Translations under genes and position numbers: made by a program
Shown here: positions 45,181 through 53,768 of the stretch, one piece after another
Layout of the letters: each line of letters begins with the position of its first letter
Numbering within the stretch: position 1 is the first letter of the stretch
Notes under the pieces: generated by a model
Told to the model about the DNA's origin: nothing
Databases searched by the model: none
The model's input: the letters and a program-made list of their open reading frames with translations, nothing else
Assembly: GCF_030127145.1 (NCBI RefSeq)
Contig: NZ_CP126158.1
Span: forward strand, 1,984,001 to 2,048,000
Direction: 5' to 3'
DNA from: Halobaculum halobium
GTDB taxonomy: Archaea > Halobacteriota > Halobacteria > Halobacteriales > Haloferacaceae
Length of the DNA: 64,000 nucleotides

Positions 45181-45576
45181 ATGCTAGGAATATCCTACTC
45201 GATCGTTCGCTGGATCGCCGCTCGTCGTATTCGCCTTCACGGGCCACTGACCGCGCTCGTGTTGTTCGCGATCGTCGCTATCGCCCCGGTGCAGGCACAG
45301 ACCACGGGGACGGCCTTCTGTGAAACCGATATGGTCGCGACGATCAAGAACGTCTTCACGCTCATCCAGTTCGGCGGGCCGCTCATCGGCGGCGTGATCG
45401 CGTTGGGAGCGACGGTCGCACTCCCCGCCGTTTCGCGTGCAGACCGCAAGAAGGAACTCACCGAGATGCGCAATCAGGCAGTCGTCTGGGGGGTGCTTGT
45501 GGCGCCGCTCGGGACGGCCATCATCGCGTTCCTGCTCAACAACGTGGTCGTCGGAGGCACCAGTTGCGGCTTCTAA
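45181..45576 (+). CDS. VirB2/TrbC-like pilin-type membrane protein
   Basis: The 131-residue protein has an N-terminal basic stretch and a signal-like helix (GPLTALVLFAIVAIAPVQAQ) with a likely cleavage after AQA. Two hydrophobic helices (FTLIQFGGPLIGGVIALGA and WGVLVAPLGTAIIAFLL) follow, joined by a short basic loop (SRADRKKELTEM). A signal plus two helices and a small loop is the layout of VirB2/TrbC conjugative pilins. Two Cys flank the mature chain. It heads the operon and overlaps the next gene by 13 nt. Confidence 0.65.
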   Translation: MLGISYSIVRWIAARRIRLHGPLTALVLFAIVAIAPVQAQTTGTAFCETDMVATIKNVFTLIQFGGPLIGGVIALGATVALPAVSRADRKKELTEMRNQAVVWGVLVAPLGTAIIAFLLNNVVVGGTSCGF

Positions 45577-47297
45577 CCACGGCGACGCGGTCTGTCCTCC
45601 TCGCGTTGCTGGTCGTGGCTACAGTCGTCGCGACGACATCGCATTCGCTCGCCCACCCGGTGAACGAGACTGACCACGGCGTCAACGAGTCGACGCACGC
45701 GACGCTGTGGTCAGGAGATACAGACACCGCGAACCTCACAGCGCTGGCCAACTCGAGGGGTGACGGCGAATCTCCCTCCGAACTCCGACTGCTTGCCGCG
45801 GGGACGGACATTCCCTTGGATGCGCCGCCTGCCGCAGTCGAGCAGTGGAACGAGGGCGAGCTCACCGAATTTCCGGAGACCGGTCCGAGTGAATCAGTGT
45901 ATCCTGCGCGTGCAGAGCCAGTTGATGGGCGATTCATCGCGGATGCACACGCGACGCTGGTCACAGTGCAGCCGTCGACGCGTGCACGGCTTTCAGTCGG
46001 TGACGCTCCGTTATATGTCGCTGATCGCGGCGACGTGCTCGGCGTTGTGGACTATCGCATCGCAGTTCCCCGTGATGATCGCAGCGGCCTGTACCGCGTG
46101 TCATGGCGCTTGGCCGATCACGAGATCACTGAAACGCGACTATTGGTCAACGAGAGTATCGTCGCCCGCGGTGACGGGACTCGGACACCCACACTCGCGT
46201 ACGATCTCGATGATGCAGCCGACGAGCCGCGAACGCTCACACTCGAAGCTGAAATCGCCATTTCACTCATCCGGACGACGCGCGTCGGCGACCGAACCTG
46301 CCGGAGTGTGAACAACAGCACGAACTGCACGACGACGTGGACGACGAGTGTTCGGACCATTGAGGAGACGCGTACGGTCTCCGATTCCATCGATGTCGTT
46401 GGGTACGAACTCGACGTTTCTGGAGCGCGAACGCGCTATCCGAACGGCGATATCGGCATCGTCCTCTACAAGAACCAGCCTTGGCTCGGCTATTCGCTCG
46501 GCGAGGGCTCGGTTAGCGGCGTGTGGCGCTTCTACTCTGCACGCGACTTGTCGTGGGATACGCTTACGCGGAGTGACGGAACGGGAGAGACGGTCGAGCA
46601 CTCGCCAGTGCATCCGCTACAGGTACACGCGTATCCGATCAAGACGGGGCCGACCGCGGCGCCGCGCTCACACATCGAGCTTGTGGAGACCTACGGCGAG
46701 CAAGTCGTTCCACCCACGCTGCCCGAGGACATCAACCTCGACGTGCTCACTGACCCATACACGGCCAGCTACGGGATCGCAACGCGCTCCGCTGGGGACG
46801 AGACTGCTCCGTGGCAGGTCACCGCACGTGGACTGGTTGGCCGCGAGCACGTCGTCCTTGACCCTGCGGATCTCCCATCGGTACCGATGAACCGTAGCAA
46901 TCTCACACTCGCTATCGAGAACACGACCGGCGAGACGATCACGGTTCGACTCGACCTCCGTGATGCTGGCTCTGGAGCAGCGATCGATACCAGCGAACGC
47001 AACGAATCAATCCACATTGCCGACCGCGAAGTCGACACCGGCCCCGATGGAACGGCGACTGTGACGCTTGATCGCGATGTCGGTGGGGTCTCTGCCCGAT
47101 ATGAGCCACGCCCGTGGTGGTTCGGCGGGACCGCATACGTCGGGGACTCTGATGCGGTGTATCCCCGAGGTGTGGTTCTCCAGACGGTACGGACGCTCTT
47201 CGAGTTCGCCATACCGCTGGCGTTGCTCTTGTTCGGGGTGTTCGTCATCGACCGGTTGACAGGCTGGGCCGTGTGGCCACCATGGAGGGGGCTGTAG
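45564..47297 (+). CDS. Ectodomain membrane protein of the secretion operon
   Basis: The 577-residue protein has an N-terminal signal (RSVLLALLVVATVVATTSHS), an external, beta-rich region of about 500 residues with many N-x-S/T sequons (NETD, NEST, NLTA, NNST) and a C-terminal helix FEFAIPLALLLFGVFVIDRL near residue 555. It starts at TTG 45564 inside the 3' end of the pilin-like gene; no better start is visible. Placed between VirB2- and VirB6-like genes, it may be the surface or mating-contact part of the machine. I do not recognise a named domain. Confidence 0.6.
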   Translation: MRLLTTATRSVLLALLVVATVVATTSHSLAHPVNETDHGVNESTHATLWSGDTDTANLTALANSRGDGESPSELRLLAAGTDIPLDAPPAAVEQWNEGELTEFPETGPSESVYPARAEPVDGRFIADAHATLVTVQPSTRARLSVGDAPLYVADRGDVLGVVDYRIAVPRDDRSGLYRVSWRLADHEITETRLLVNESIVARGDGTRTPTLAYDLDDAADEPRTLTLEAEIAISLIRTTRVGDRTCRSVNNSTNCTTTWTTSVRTIEETRTVSDSIDVVGYELDVSGARTRYPNGDIGIVLYKNQPWLGYSLGEGSVSGVWRFYSARDLSWDTLTRSDGTGETVEHSPVHPLQVHAYPIKTGPTAAPRSHIELVETYGEQVVPPTLPEDINLDVLTDPYTASYGIATRSAGDETAPWQVTARGLVGREHVVLDPADLPSVPMNRSNLTLAIENTTGETITVRLDLRDAGSGAAIDTSERNESIHIADREVDTGPDGTATVTLDRDVGGVSARYEPRPWWFGGTAYVGDSDAVYPRGVVLQTVRTLFEFAIPLALLLFGVFVIDRLTGWAVWPPWRGL

Positions 47298-48164
47298 ATG
47301 CGGCGTGATCAACGGTGGTCACGTCGGCGTGTGCTCGCGGGCGTTGGTGCGCTTGGTGCGACAGCGGTCGCGGGCTGTGTAGGTGGCGACGGACCGTCGA
47401 GTGAGACGCCATCGCGCGATTCCGTCTTTGAGTCGATCGAGTTCGAGGGCCAACATCTCGTGATTCGACTTCGGGAAGACCACGATGTCTCAGCAGTCAA
47501 CGTGATCGGGCCCGATGGGAGTCTGTTCGCACAGCGAGGTGTGGCAGTCGGGGAGACCCAAGTGGCAATTGAGATGCTTGACCCGCGCTCTGGAATGTCC
47601 GATCACTACACGACCGGTACCCACGAGGTCATCGCAATTTCAGGTGAATCGCAGGAATCTGTTGAGCTTCAGCTGGCTCCTGATATCCGAATTACGGATG
47701 TCTCACAGTACACTGATGGGAAATCCAACATAGACTTGGCCAGACTTGTTGTCACGGTTGAAAATACTGGTACTGCTCCGGCTTGGCTCACAGACTTCGC
47801 GGTTCGTGGTGCTCCGAATTGGGCTACCAATGAAGAGCTAATTGTCGGATCAGGTATCCCCTATTTTGGTATCCAAGAAACTCCTGCTGAGGCTCTCATT
47901 GAAGCCGGTGAAAGTCAACAATACGTTGCCGATGAGAGTCCGTTCCTCTTCGATGAGGACGGCATAATGTGCGATAGCGGCGATGAGGTGATTCTACTTG
48001 TAGGAATTAGTGATGGATCACACATCCGCCTGGATCTTGATGTCTCATATGGAGGCGATGTCTATACAGTGAGATTTGGGGAAACCGTTTGTTCAGCCCT
48101 CTCGATATCAATAACTCGTCAACGACTGGCACATGCAAATCCGAGCATTAGAGGTGCGACATGA
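47298..48164 (+). CDS. Tat-exported lipoprotein of the secretion operon
   Basis: The 288-residue protein begins MRRDQRWSRRRVLAGVGALG and has the lipobox VAGC, so it is a twin-arginine lipoprotein. The mature part contains a beta-sandwich-like region (IDLARLVVTVENTGTAPAWL, typical of CARDB-like folds). It starts immediately after the previous stop and overlaps the VirB6-like gene by 4 nt. From about 47,640 the DNA becomes clearly AT-richer than before, a sign of mosaic origin. It may occupy the place that VirB7-type lipoproteins have in bacteria. Confidence 0.65.
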   Translation: MRRDQRWSRRRVLAGVGALGATAVAGCVGGDGPSSETPSRDSVFESIEFEGQHLVIRLREDHDVSAVNVIGPDGSLFAQRGVAVGETQVAIEMLDPRSGMSDHYTTGTHEVIAISGESQESVELQLAPDIRITDVSQYTDGKSNIDLARLVVTVENTGTAPAWLTDFAVRGAPNWATNEELIVGSGIPYFGIQETPAEALIEAGESQQYVADESPFLFDEDGIMCDSGDEVILLVGISDGSHIRLDLDVSYGGDVYTVRFGETVCSALSISITRQRLAHANPSIRGAT

Positions 48165-49459
48165 ACTCGCTCATTGAGGTGATCATTGAAGCACTGAAGC
48201 AGTTTATCGAGGACTTGCTGAATGAAGTACCATCTGTAATCGAATCGAACGTTGAGGCAGTCATCAAAACTATCGTTGGAACACCGCGTCCAGATTCCGT
48301 GTTTACTCGCCCAACAAACAACGCTTGGCCCGCAATGTACGACCAGTACTGGGAATTCATCTTCCCGCTTGCACTCCTCCTTTGGGGACTCTCAATCGGG
48401 ATTGTGATCTTTCTCGAATCGACGAGCTACCTGTTCAGCGGATACCACCGCTCAAAACTGAAGAAGCGGGCTTTTTCGGGGCTTCTCGGAATCCTCTTCT
48501 GGTGGTGGATCGCCGCACTCTCGTTGCGGTTCATGGAGGCTCTCACTGGCTATCTCGTTCCGGATATCTCAGATATTACGCTCTTTGAGACCCTCTCATT
48601 CGGCACAATCGGTGTTCTCGGGGTTGCGCTCTCTCTTTCTGTTAATCTCACATTGTTCGTCCTCGTCGGACTCGTCTACTTCGTTCGCGAGATCGTCCTC
48701 TATTTGTTCGTTCTGATGATGCCGATCCTCATCGCCCTCTGGGTTCCCGGGGTCGGTCCGTTCACACTGGTTTCTGGATTCGTCCGTCGCCTTGCCGGCT
48801 TCTACGTGCCGTTCTTATTCATGACAGTCCCGGTGGCGATCCTCTTTCGTCTCGGAGAGATCCTCGGCGATAGCGTCACGCTCTCCCCGGATGGAATCGG
48901 CGCATGGATCACGGCACTCGTGATCCCCGTCGTCGCAGTCGCGTCGCCGTTCGTATTGTTCTGGCAGGCAGGGGCCCTACTGTTCACAGCCGATCGGACG
49001 GCCCAACACGTGTCTGCAGAACGCGCTCGTCGACGAGCCACGCAAGCGACGACTGCCAGCCAGTCAGGGGCGCACCACGGACGGAATTTCCTCCGTGGCG
49101 TCCGCGGCGACGGCGCGATCGCTCGTGATGGAACCCGCGAGTTCGGGTCGGGTGACTCACGCGCGAATCGGGCGGGGATGCAACTGCGCTCGCGGACGCG
49201 CAAGACGAAGACGAAACTCGCCGACCGCGTCGCACGACCGACACGTGATGATGCATCTAACCGCGACGGCGGGCTTCGCGAACGCGTCGGCCGTGGACGT
49301 GGAGACACGCGGCGTGATCCGCTTGCACCGGATCGCGCTTCAGGAGGGGAAAATCCTGAACGATCGTTCAGAGAAGAGACGGGGAGCGCACCGTCTCGCT
49401 CTCGGCCAAAACAAGATGCACCCGGTCGAGATGATCGTGATCGGAGGGACCGATCATGA
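48161..49459 (+). CDS. VirB6/TrbL-like polytopic channel protein
   Basis: The 432-residue protein begins with an amphipathic helix and has about seven transmembrane segments (residues 60-85, 105-128, 145-165, 168-190, 193-210, 220-240 and 250-275). A long, basic, hydrophilic tail of about 150 residues follows, rich in Arg, Asp and Ser. This is the shape of VirB6/TrbL-type inner-membrane channel components. It overlaps both neighbours by 4 nt (ATGA). The 5' half is AT-rich and the tail strongly GC-rich. The assignment rests on topology and operon position. Confidence 0.65.
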   Translation: MNSLIEVIIEALKQFIEDLLNEVPSVIESNVEAVIKTIVGTPRPDSVFTRPTNNAWPAMYDQYWEFIFPLALLLWGLSIGIVIFLESTSYLFSGYHRSKLKKRAFSGLLGILFWWWIAALSLRFMEALTGYLVPDISDITLFETLSFGTIGVLGVALSLSVNLTLFVLVGLVYFVREIVLYLFVLMMPILIALWVPGVGPFTLVSGFVRRLAGFYVPFLFMTVPVAILFRLGEILGDSVTLSPDGIGAWITALVIPVVAVASPFVLFWQAGALLFTADRTAQHVSAERARRRATQATTASQSGAHHGRNFLRGVRGDGAIARDGTREFGSGDSRANRAGMQLRSRTRKTKTKLADRVARPTRDDASNRDGGLRERVGRGRGDTRRDPLAPDRASGGENPERSFREETGSAPSRSRPKQDAPGRDDRDRRDRS

Positions 49460-50466
49460 GCACGAGCGACCCAGCGAAGCGTATTCCGAAATTCATCGGG
49501 ACGGAGACGAAGCTGTTTGGCTCATACACGCTTACTGACCTCGCGGTTGCGCTCTCACCAGGCGTCGCAGTCATTCTCCTGACGCAGGTGCTCCTCCCAT
49601 CGGAGTTCACAGTCGGGGGGTATCACCCACAGACGCTCACACTTCCGCTCGCGGGAGTGGGAATCGCAGTCGGTGTGCTCTTTGTCTACCTCACTCCGGC
49701 GTACACCACAAGTCTGGACTGGTTCGTTACCTTCGTCGGCTTCCACCGGAGTGAGCACGAACTCACCCACGAGGAGGCGAAGCAGTACACACACGTCGAG
49801 CGTGTGCACCCGATCGAGGGTGTGATCGAGCGGACCGACGGCGCGTTCGTCGGGCTGATCCACGTCAAGCCGCCGTCGATGGCACTTGCGACGAGTGCAG
49901 AGTGGGGAGCGAAAGCCCATGCGTTCGAGGAGTTCTGCAACACGGTCGTTGAGTATCCGATTCAGATCTACTCGACGACACAGCCGTTTCCCGTCGACGA
50001 GTTCCTCGCCGAATATGAAGCACGACTCAGCGATCCGGATGTGAAGGCAAACCCGCGGTTGGCGGCGCTCATCGAGCACTACCTCGAGTGGTATGCGAGT
50101 GAACTCGATAACCGACAGATGACGATCCGCGATCACTATATCGTGATCCCCGTAACGCCAGCGGAGGTTCGCTTCGAACGCGAGAGCCTCATCGAGAAAC
50201 TCGCGGCCGTGCCCGTGCTCGGCGTATTCCTCAATGTCTGGCTGGCGCCGTCTGTTGACGACCAACGATCGGCGATGCTCGATGAACTCGACGAGCGCTT
50301 GCGACACGTCGAGGCGGGGATTCGCGAGATCGACGGCTGCGGGGCGAGTCGACTCGCGGTTGAGGATGCAACGACGCTTCTTGCCGAGTTCTGGGCTGGC
50401 GAGACACGAGAATATGCAAATCTGGAGCAGGTGCTTCGAACGCGCCCGCTCGTGAGCAATGATTAG
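49456..50466 (+). CDS. PrgI/VirB3-like membrane protein fused to a VirB4 N-terminal domain
   Basis: The 336-residue protein begins like PrgI (IPKFIGTETKLFGSYTLTDL), followed by two transmembrane helices at about residues 28-48 and 55-77. A soluble part of about 240 residues then resembles the N-terminal domain of VirB4/TraC ATPases (DGAFVGLIHVKPPSMALAT, QMTIRDHYIVIPV and later helices). The motor domain is absent here and encoded by the next gene, which overlaps by 8 nt. It therefore looks like a VirB3-VirB4N part of a split VirB4. Confidence 0.7.
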   Translation: MSTSDPAKRIPKFIGTETKLFGSYTLTDLAVALSPGVAVILLTQVLLPSEFTVGGYHPQTLTLPLAGVGIAVGVLFVYLTPAYTTSLDWFVTFVGFHRSEHELTHEEAKQYTHVERVHPIEGVIERTDGAFVGLIHVKPPSMALATSAEWGAKAHAFEEFCNTVVEYPIQIYSTTQPFPVDEFLAEYEARLSDPDVKANPRLAALIEHYLEWYASELDNRQMTIRDHYIVIPVTPAEVRFERESLIEKLAAVPVLGVFLNVWLAPSVDDQRSAMLDELDERLRHVEAGIREIDGCGASRLAVEDATTLLAEFWAGETREYANLEQVLRTRPLVSND

Positions 50467-52555
50467 AGATAGACTGCCATTTACTGGAAACGGTGGGGGC
50501 CCGAGTGATGAACACGCTGTGGAGACGGCGAACGAAGATACCGAGGACTCGAAAGACGAGCATGAAGGCGAACCCTCGGATCGACTCTCAATCAATTACG
50601 AGACAAATGACTCCCCACTGGGGAGTATCGAGTCTGTCCACCAGTCAATCCTCACGCCCTCGGATATCGAGCGGACGCCAAATGCAACCCGAACGGGCGA
50701 ACAGTGGGCGCAAACACTGTGGGTAAGTGAGTTTCCAGACGCACCGAGTGACGGGCTCTTCGAAGGACTCTATTCAACACCAGAAACGCGCACAACGGAC
50801 ATCTCGTTACACATCGAGCCACGTGATACGCATCGGACGCTTGACTCACTTGAGAACAAACTCGAGTCGCTGGAGGCGAATCACGAATATCTCGCAGAGA
50901 AGCGCCGCGCCGGTGCCCGTGGCGTGCAGAAAGATCTTGCCGACTACCAGGAACTGTATGATGTCCTCAGGAACACGTCGATGCGGGCGTTCGACGCCTC
51001 GATGTATCTCACCGTCCGGGGTGACTCGGCTGATGAGATCAACGTCGACGGCGTGAGTAACGCTGCGCGACGCTCCCCATCGAATCTCACGCCGGTGACG
51101 CCGCGGTGGGCACAACTCGACTCACTCATCTCGGCGAGTCCAATCGGCGTGGACACGCTCAACCAGTCGATGGATACCCGGACGCCCATGCTCGGTGGCG
51201 CACTGGGTGCGATGTTCCCGTTCGTCGCCGGCGCGTTCGCCGAGCCCGGGATCGAGTACGGGACGTATGCCCTGAACGAAAGCCCGCTTATTCTCGATCG
51301 GTTCAATCGCGAGACAGGCTACTGTGCGATGGTCATCGGAAAGCTCGGTGCGGGCAAGTCCTTCTCGACAAAGCTCCAGCTGCTCCGTCGGGCGATGTAC
51401 GATGAGGACACACTCATCGTCATGCTCGATCCACTGGAGGGCTTCGCGGGCGTGAACGACGCGCTCGGCGGCGAGCGTGTGACTATCGGCGGGACGCGCG
51501 GGCTGAATCCGCTTGAGCTGAAGGCGACGCCCGACGCGATCCTTGCGGACGTCCCTGACCTCGATCCGTGGTCTGAGCAGATCTCGTGGGTGCTCACCTT
51601 CTTCGAGACGTTCTTCGCACACATCGCGGCGAATCCGCTCGGTGACCGAACACAGACGCTTCGGCGGGCGATCCAAGAGGCGTACGAGCGCAAGGGAATC
51701 ACACGTGATCCGTCGACGCACTCGCGTGCATCGCCGACCGTCCGTGATGTGGTCGGTGTGCTTGAGGACCTGCTCGCAGACCCGGGTGACTTCGGGTATG
51801 TGACTGCAGGTGAGCAAGAGAGCGTCGCTGCGGACGCACAATCGCTGTTGAAGGACCTTCGTCCCTCGTTCCGCGACGGTGGCGACCTCGCGAACCTCGC
51901 CGAGCCGACCGAGCTCGAACTCGACTCGGACGTGATCTACCTCGACTTACACCAAGAGGAGGGTACCCGCGGACGCTCGGAGACGAGCCTCATGATGCAG
52001 GTACTATTCAACGCGGTGTATGAACGCGCGAAGGAGACCGACAAGCGCGTCGTGTTCGTCATCGACGAAGCGCACTACCTGATGTCGGATGCGACCTCAC
52101 TCGGGTTTCTGGAGACGGCCGTACGTCACAGCAGGCACTACGACCTGTCGCTGCAGTTTATCACGCAAACTGGTGGTGAATTCGCCTTGACACCGGAGGC
52201 GCGGACGATCGCGAGCCTCTGCTCGATGACACTCATCCACCGTGTGCAAGAGGAGGCTGAGAAGCTCGCCGAGTGGTTCGGGTTGAGCGAACGCGAGGTG
52301 AACTGGGTGCAGACGGCAAAAGCTGGGAATGATGAAGACGGGTATTCAGAGGCGTTACTCGGTATCGACGAGGAAGGGTGGTTCCCGCTTCGCGTGCGGG
52401 CCAGTGGGTTCGAAGCGCAGGTGATCGCGAGTGGAATGCCAGGACCTGCACCTGCTGGAGTCGAGCGTGAGAACAAGCCTGTGTCTGGATCGACGCCAGA
52501 GAGCGGTCTATCGGAGTCCCTGACGGGTGATGACTCGATCCCTCGGAAGTTGTGA
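50459..52555 (+). CDS. VirB4/TraC-like conjugation ATPase
   Basis: The 698-residue secretion ATPase has an acidic N-terminus and then a coiled-coil region near residues 130-170 (NKLESLEANHEYLAEKRRAG). The motor has Walker A IGKLGAGKSFSTK near residues 292-304 and Walker B VVFVIDEAHYLM near 530, followed by RHSRHYDLSLQFITQTGG, the usual VirB4 core. It powers pilus building or DNA transfer at the inner face of the membrane. It overlaps the PrgI-VirB4N gene, which should supply its N-domain. Confidence 0.85.
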   Translation: MIRDRLPFTGNGGGPSDEHAVETANEDTEDSKDEHEGEPSDRLSINYETNDSPLGSIESVHQSILTPSDIERTPNATRTGEQWAQTLWVSEFPDAPSDGLFEGLYSTPETRTTDISLHIEPRDTHRTLDSLENKLESLEANHEYLAEKRRAGARGVQKDLADYQELYDVLRNTSMRAFDASMYLTVRGDSADEINVDGVSNAARRSPSNLTPVTPRWAQLDSLISASPIGVDTLNQSMDTRTPMLGGALGAMFPFVAGAFAEPGIEYGTYALNESPLILDRFNRETGYCAMVIGKLGAGKSFSTKLQLLRRAMYDEDTLIVMLDPLEGFAGVNDALGGERVTIGGTRGLNPLELKATPDAILADVPDLDPWSEQISWVLTFFETFFAHIAANPLGDRTQTLRRAIQEAYERKGITRDPSTHSRASPTVRDVVGVLEDLLADPGDFGYVTAGEQESVAADAQSLLKDLRPSFRDGGDLANLAEPTELELDSDVIYLDLHQEEGTRGRSETSLMMQVLFNAVYERAKETDKRVVFVIDEAHYLMSDATSLGFLETAVRHSRHYDLSLQFITQTGGEFALTPEARTIASLCSMTLIHRVQEEAEKLAEWFGLSEREVNWVQTAKAGNDEDGYSEALLGIDEEGWFPLRVRASGFEAQVIASGMPGPAPAGVERENKPVSGSTPESGLSESLTGDDSIPRKL

Positions 52556-52562
52556 TTCGATT

Positions 52563-53450
52563 GTGAATCCGAATGCACTCCCGGTCGATCTTCGCTCCCG
52601 TCCCCAGTGGGTGTGCTGGGCGTCGCGTGAACGCGGTGGCAAGCAAACGAAAGTCCCACTCGACCCGGTGAGCAGGACGTTCGCCTCGACAGCCGACCCG
52701 GAGACGTGGAGTACGTTCGAGGAAGCCCTCTCGACAGCGACGCGCCCCGATGTCAGCGGTATTGGTTTCGTGTTCACGAGTGATGATCCGTATGTCGGCG
52801 TCGACTTGGACGACTGTCGCGATCCAGAATCCGGGGCCTTCGATCCGGATGCAATCCGTATCGTCACACGATTGCAGTCATACACGGAGGTCTCGCCGTC
52901 AGGCACGGGTGTCCACGTGATCGCACGCGGTCGACTTCCGGGTGGGCCGCGACGCCGCGGCGGCGTCGAGATGTACGACGACGCGCGCTTCTTCACGATG
53001 ACCGGCGATCGAGTACAGGGAACGCCTGAGCGGGCCTGTGTCCGCCCCAGTGCGCTTCGGTGGGTCCATGCGTCGTATGTGGCGGACGACGATGACGAAG
53101 GCCCTGATGAGGCTGTGTCAAGTCGGGTTGCGCAGGTTGGCTCTGTGTCTACTACGATGGACGATACGGAGGTGCTCCAGCGTGCGAAGGCTGCGAAAAA
53201 CGGTGAGAAGTTCTCCAGACTGTGGAACGGCTCAATCAGTGGATACGAAAGTCACTCTGAGGCCGACATGGCATTGTGTTGTTTGCTCGCGTTCTGGACC
53301 GGTGGCGATGACGTCCAGATGGATCGCCTCTTTCGAGAGTCTGGACTTCTTCGGGAGAAGTGGGATGAGGTTCACTTCAGTGACGGCGCGACGTACGGCG
53401 AACGAACGATCGAGCGAGCGATCGTGAGGACAGACGATTTATACAGATAA
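52563..53450 (+). CDS. Plasmid primase/polymerase-like protein with NrS-1-type helper domain
   Basis: The protein has about 295 residues. It begins NPNALPVDLRSRPQWVCWAS and contains VGVDLDDCRDPESG, SYTEVSPSGTGVHVIARGRL and a GGVEMYDDARFFTMTGDR segment. These are motifs of the N-terminal primase/polymerase-like region of plasmid and phage replication proteins. The last 90 residues (HSEADMALCCLLAFWTGGDD and MDRLFRESGLLREKWDEVHF) resemble the NrS-1 polymerase helix-bundle domain. The C-terminal helicase is missing, so it may act with other proteins. The start is uncertain: GTG 52563, or ATG 52530 overlapping the VirB4 gene. Confidence 0.65.
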   Translation: MNPNALPVDLRSRPQWVCWASRERGGKQTKVPLDPVSRTFASTADPETWSTFEEALSTATRPDVSGIGFVFTSDDPYVGVDLDDCRDPESGAFDPDAIRIVTRLQSYTEVSPSGTGVHVIARGRLPGGPRRRGGVEMYDDARFFTMTGDRVQGTPERACVRPSALRWVHASYVADDDDEGPDEAVSSRVAQVGSVSTTMDDTEVLQRAKAAKNGEKFSRLWNGSISGYESHSEADMALCCLLAFWTGGDDVQMDRLFRESGLLREKWDEVHFSDGATYGERTIERAIVRTDDLYR

Positions 53451-53463
53451 ACAAGGCGAGTGC

Positions 53464-53482
53464 CTCGGGGCTTGACCCCGAG
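53464..53482 (+). terminator. Hairpin after the secretion/primase operon
   Basis: CTCGGGG, CTTGA, CCCCGAG is a perfect 7-bp stem with a 5-nt loop, starting 13 nt after the primase-like stop. It probably ends or protects the long operon transcript. Confidence 0.5.
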
Positions 53483-53533
53483 ACGGTTCACTCCACGGGA
53501 GGCGATCGACTGTCCGAATGTCTTGAGACCACC

Positions 53534-53560
53534 GAGTGAGAGAGTACATTTCGTGTGTTC
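53534..53560 (-). repeat. Origin-type repeat (inverted copy 1)
   Basis: This 27-bp repeat is the exact reverse complement of the consensus GAACACACGAAATG then TACTCTCTCACTC found upstream of the orc1/cdc6 gene. It lies downstream of that gene, about 210 bp from its stop. Confidence 0.7.
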
Positions 53561-53723
53561 TCGCGTCCACTGGTGGAACCCCTCTTGTCGGGTTCTCGGC
53601 AGAGGTCGTGCGGAAGCTGATGGTCTGGTCTTTGTTATCGACGAAGAGACCTGTCCTTCGTCATAGTTCTGTTTTGGAGTATCTACTGGCGTTTTCTGGA
53701 TACGTGGCCGTCCGCGGGAGTAC

Positions 53724-53750
53724 GAGTGAGAGAGTACATTTCGTGTGTTC
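53724..53750 (-). repeat. Origin-type repeat (inverted copy 2)
   Basis: This 27-bp copy is identical to 53534-53560 and in the same inverted orientation, 190 bp further on and 18 bp from the 3' end of the orc1/cdc6 gene. Confidence 0.7.
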
Positions 53751-53768
53751 TCAGAGCGAACTACACCG

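Noticed and set aside
52515-52528. CTGACGGGT near the primase-like start as a fourth copy of the 29-bp element
   Set aside because: Only 9 bp match, the left half and GCGGG are missing and it lies inside the VirB4 gene; the similar CCCTGACGGG at 55320 belongs to the TnpB right-end fold.
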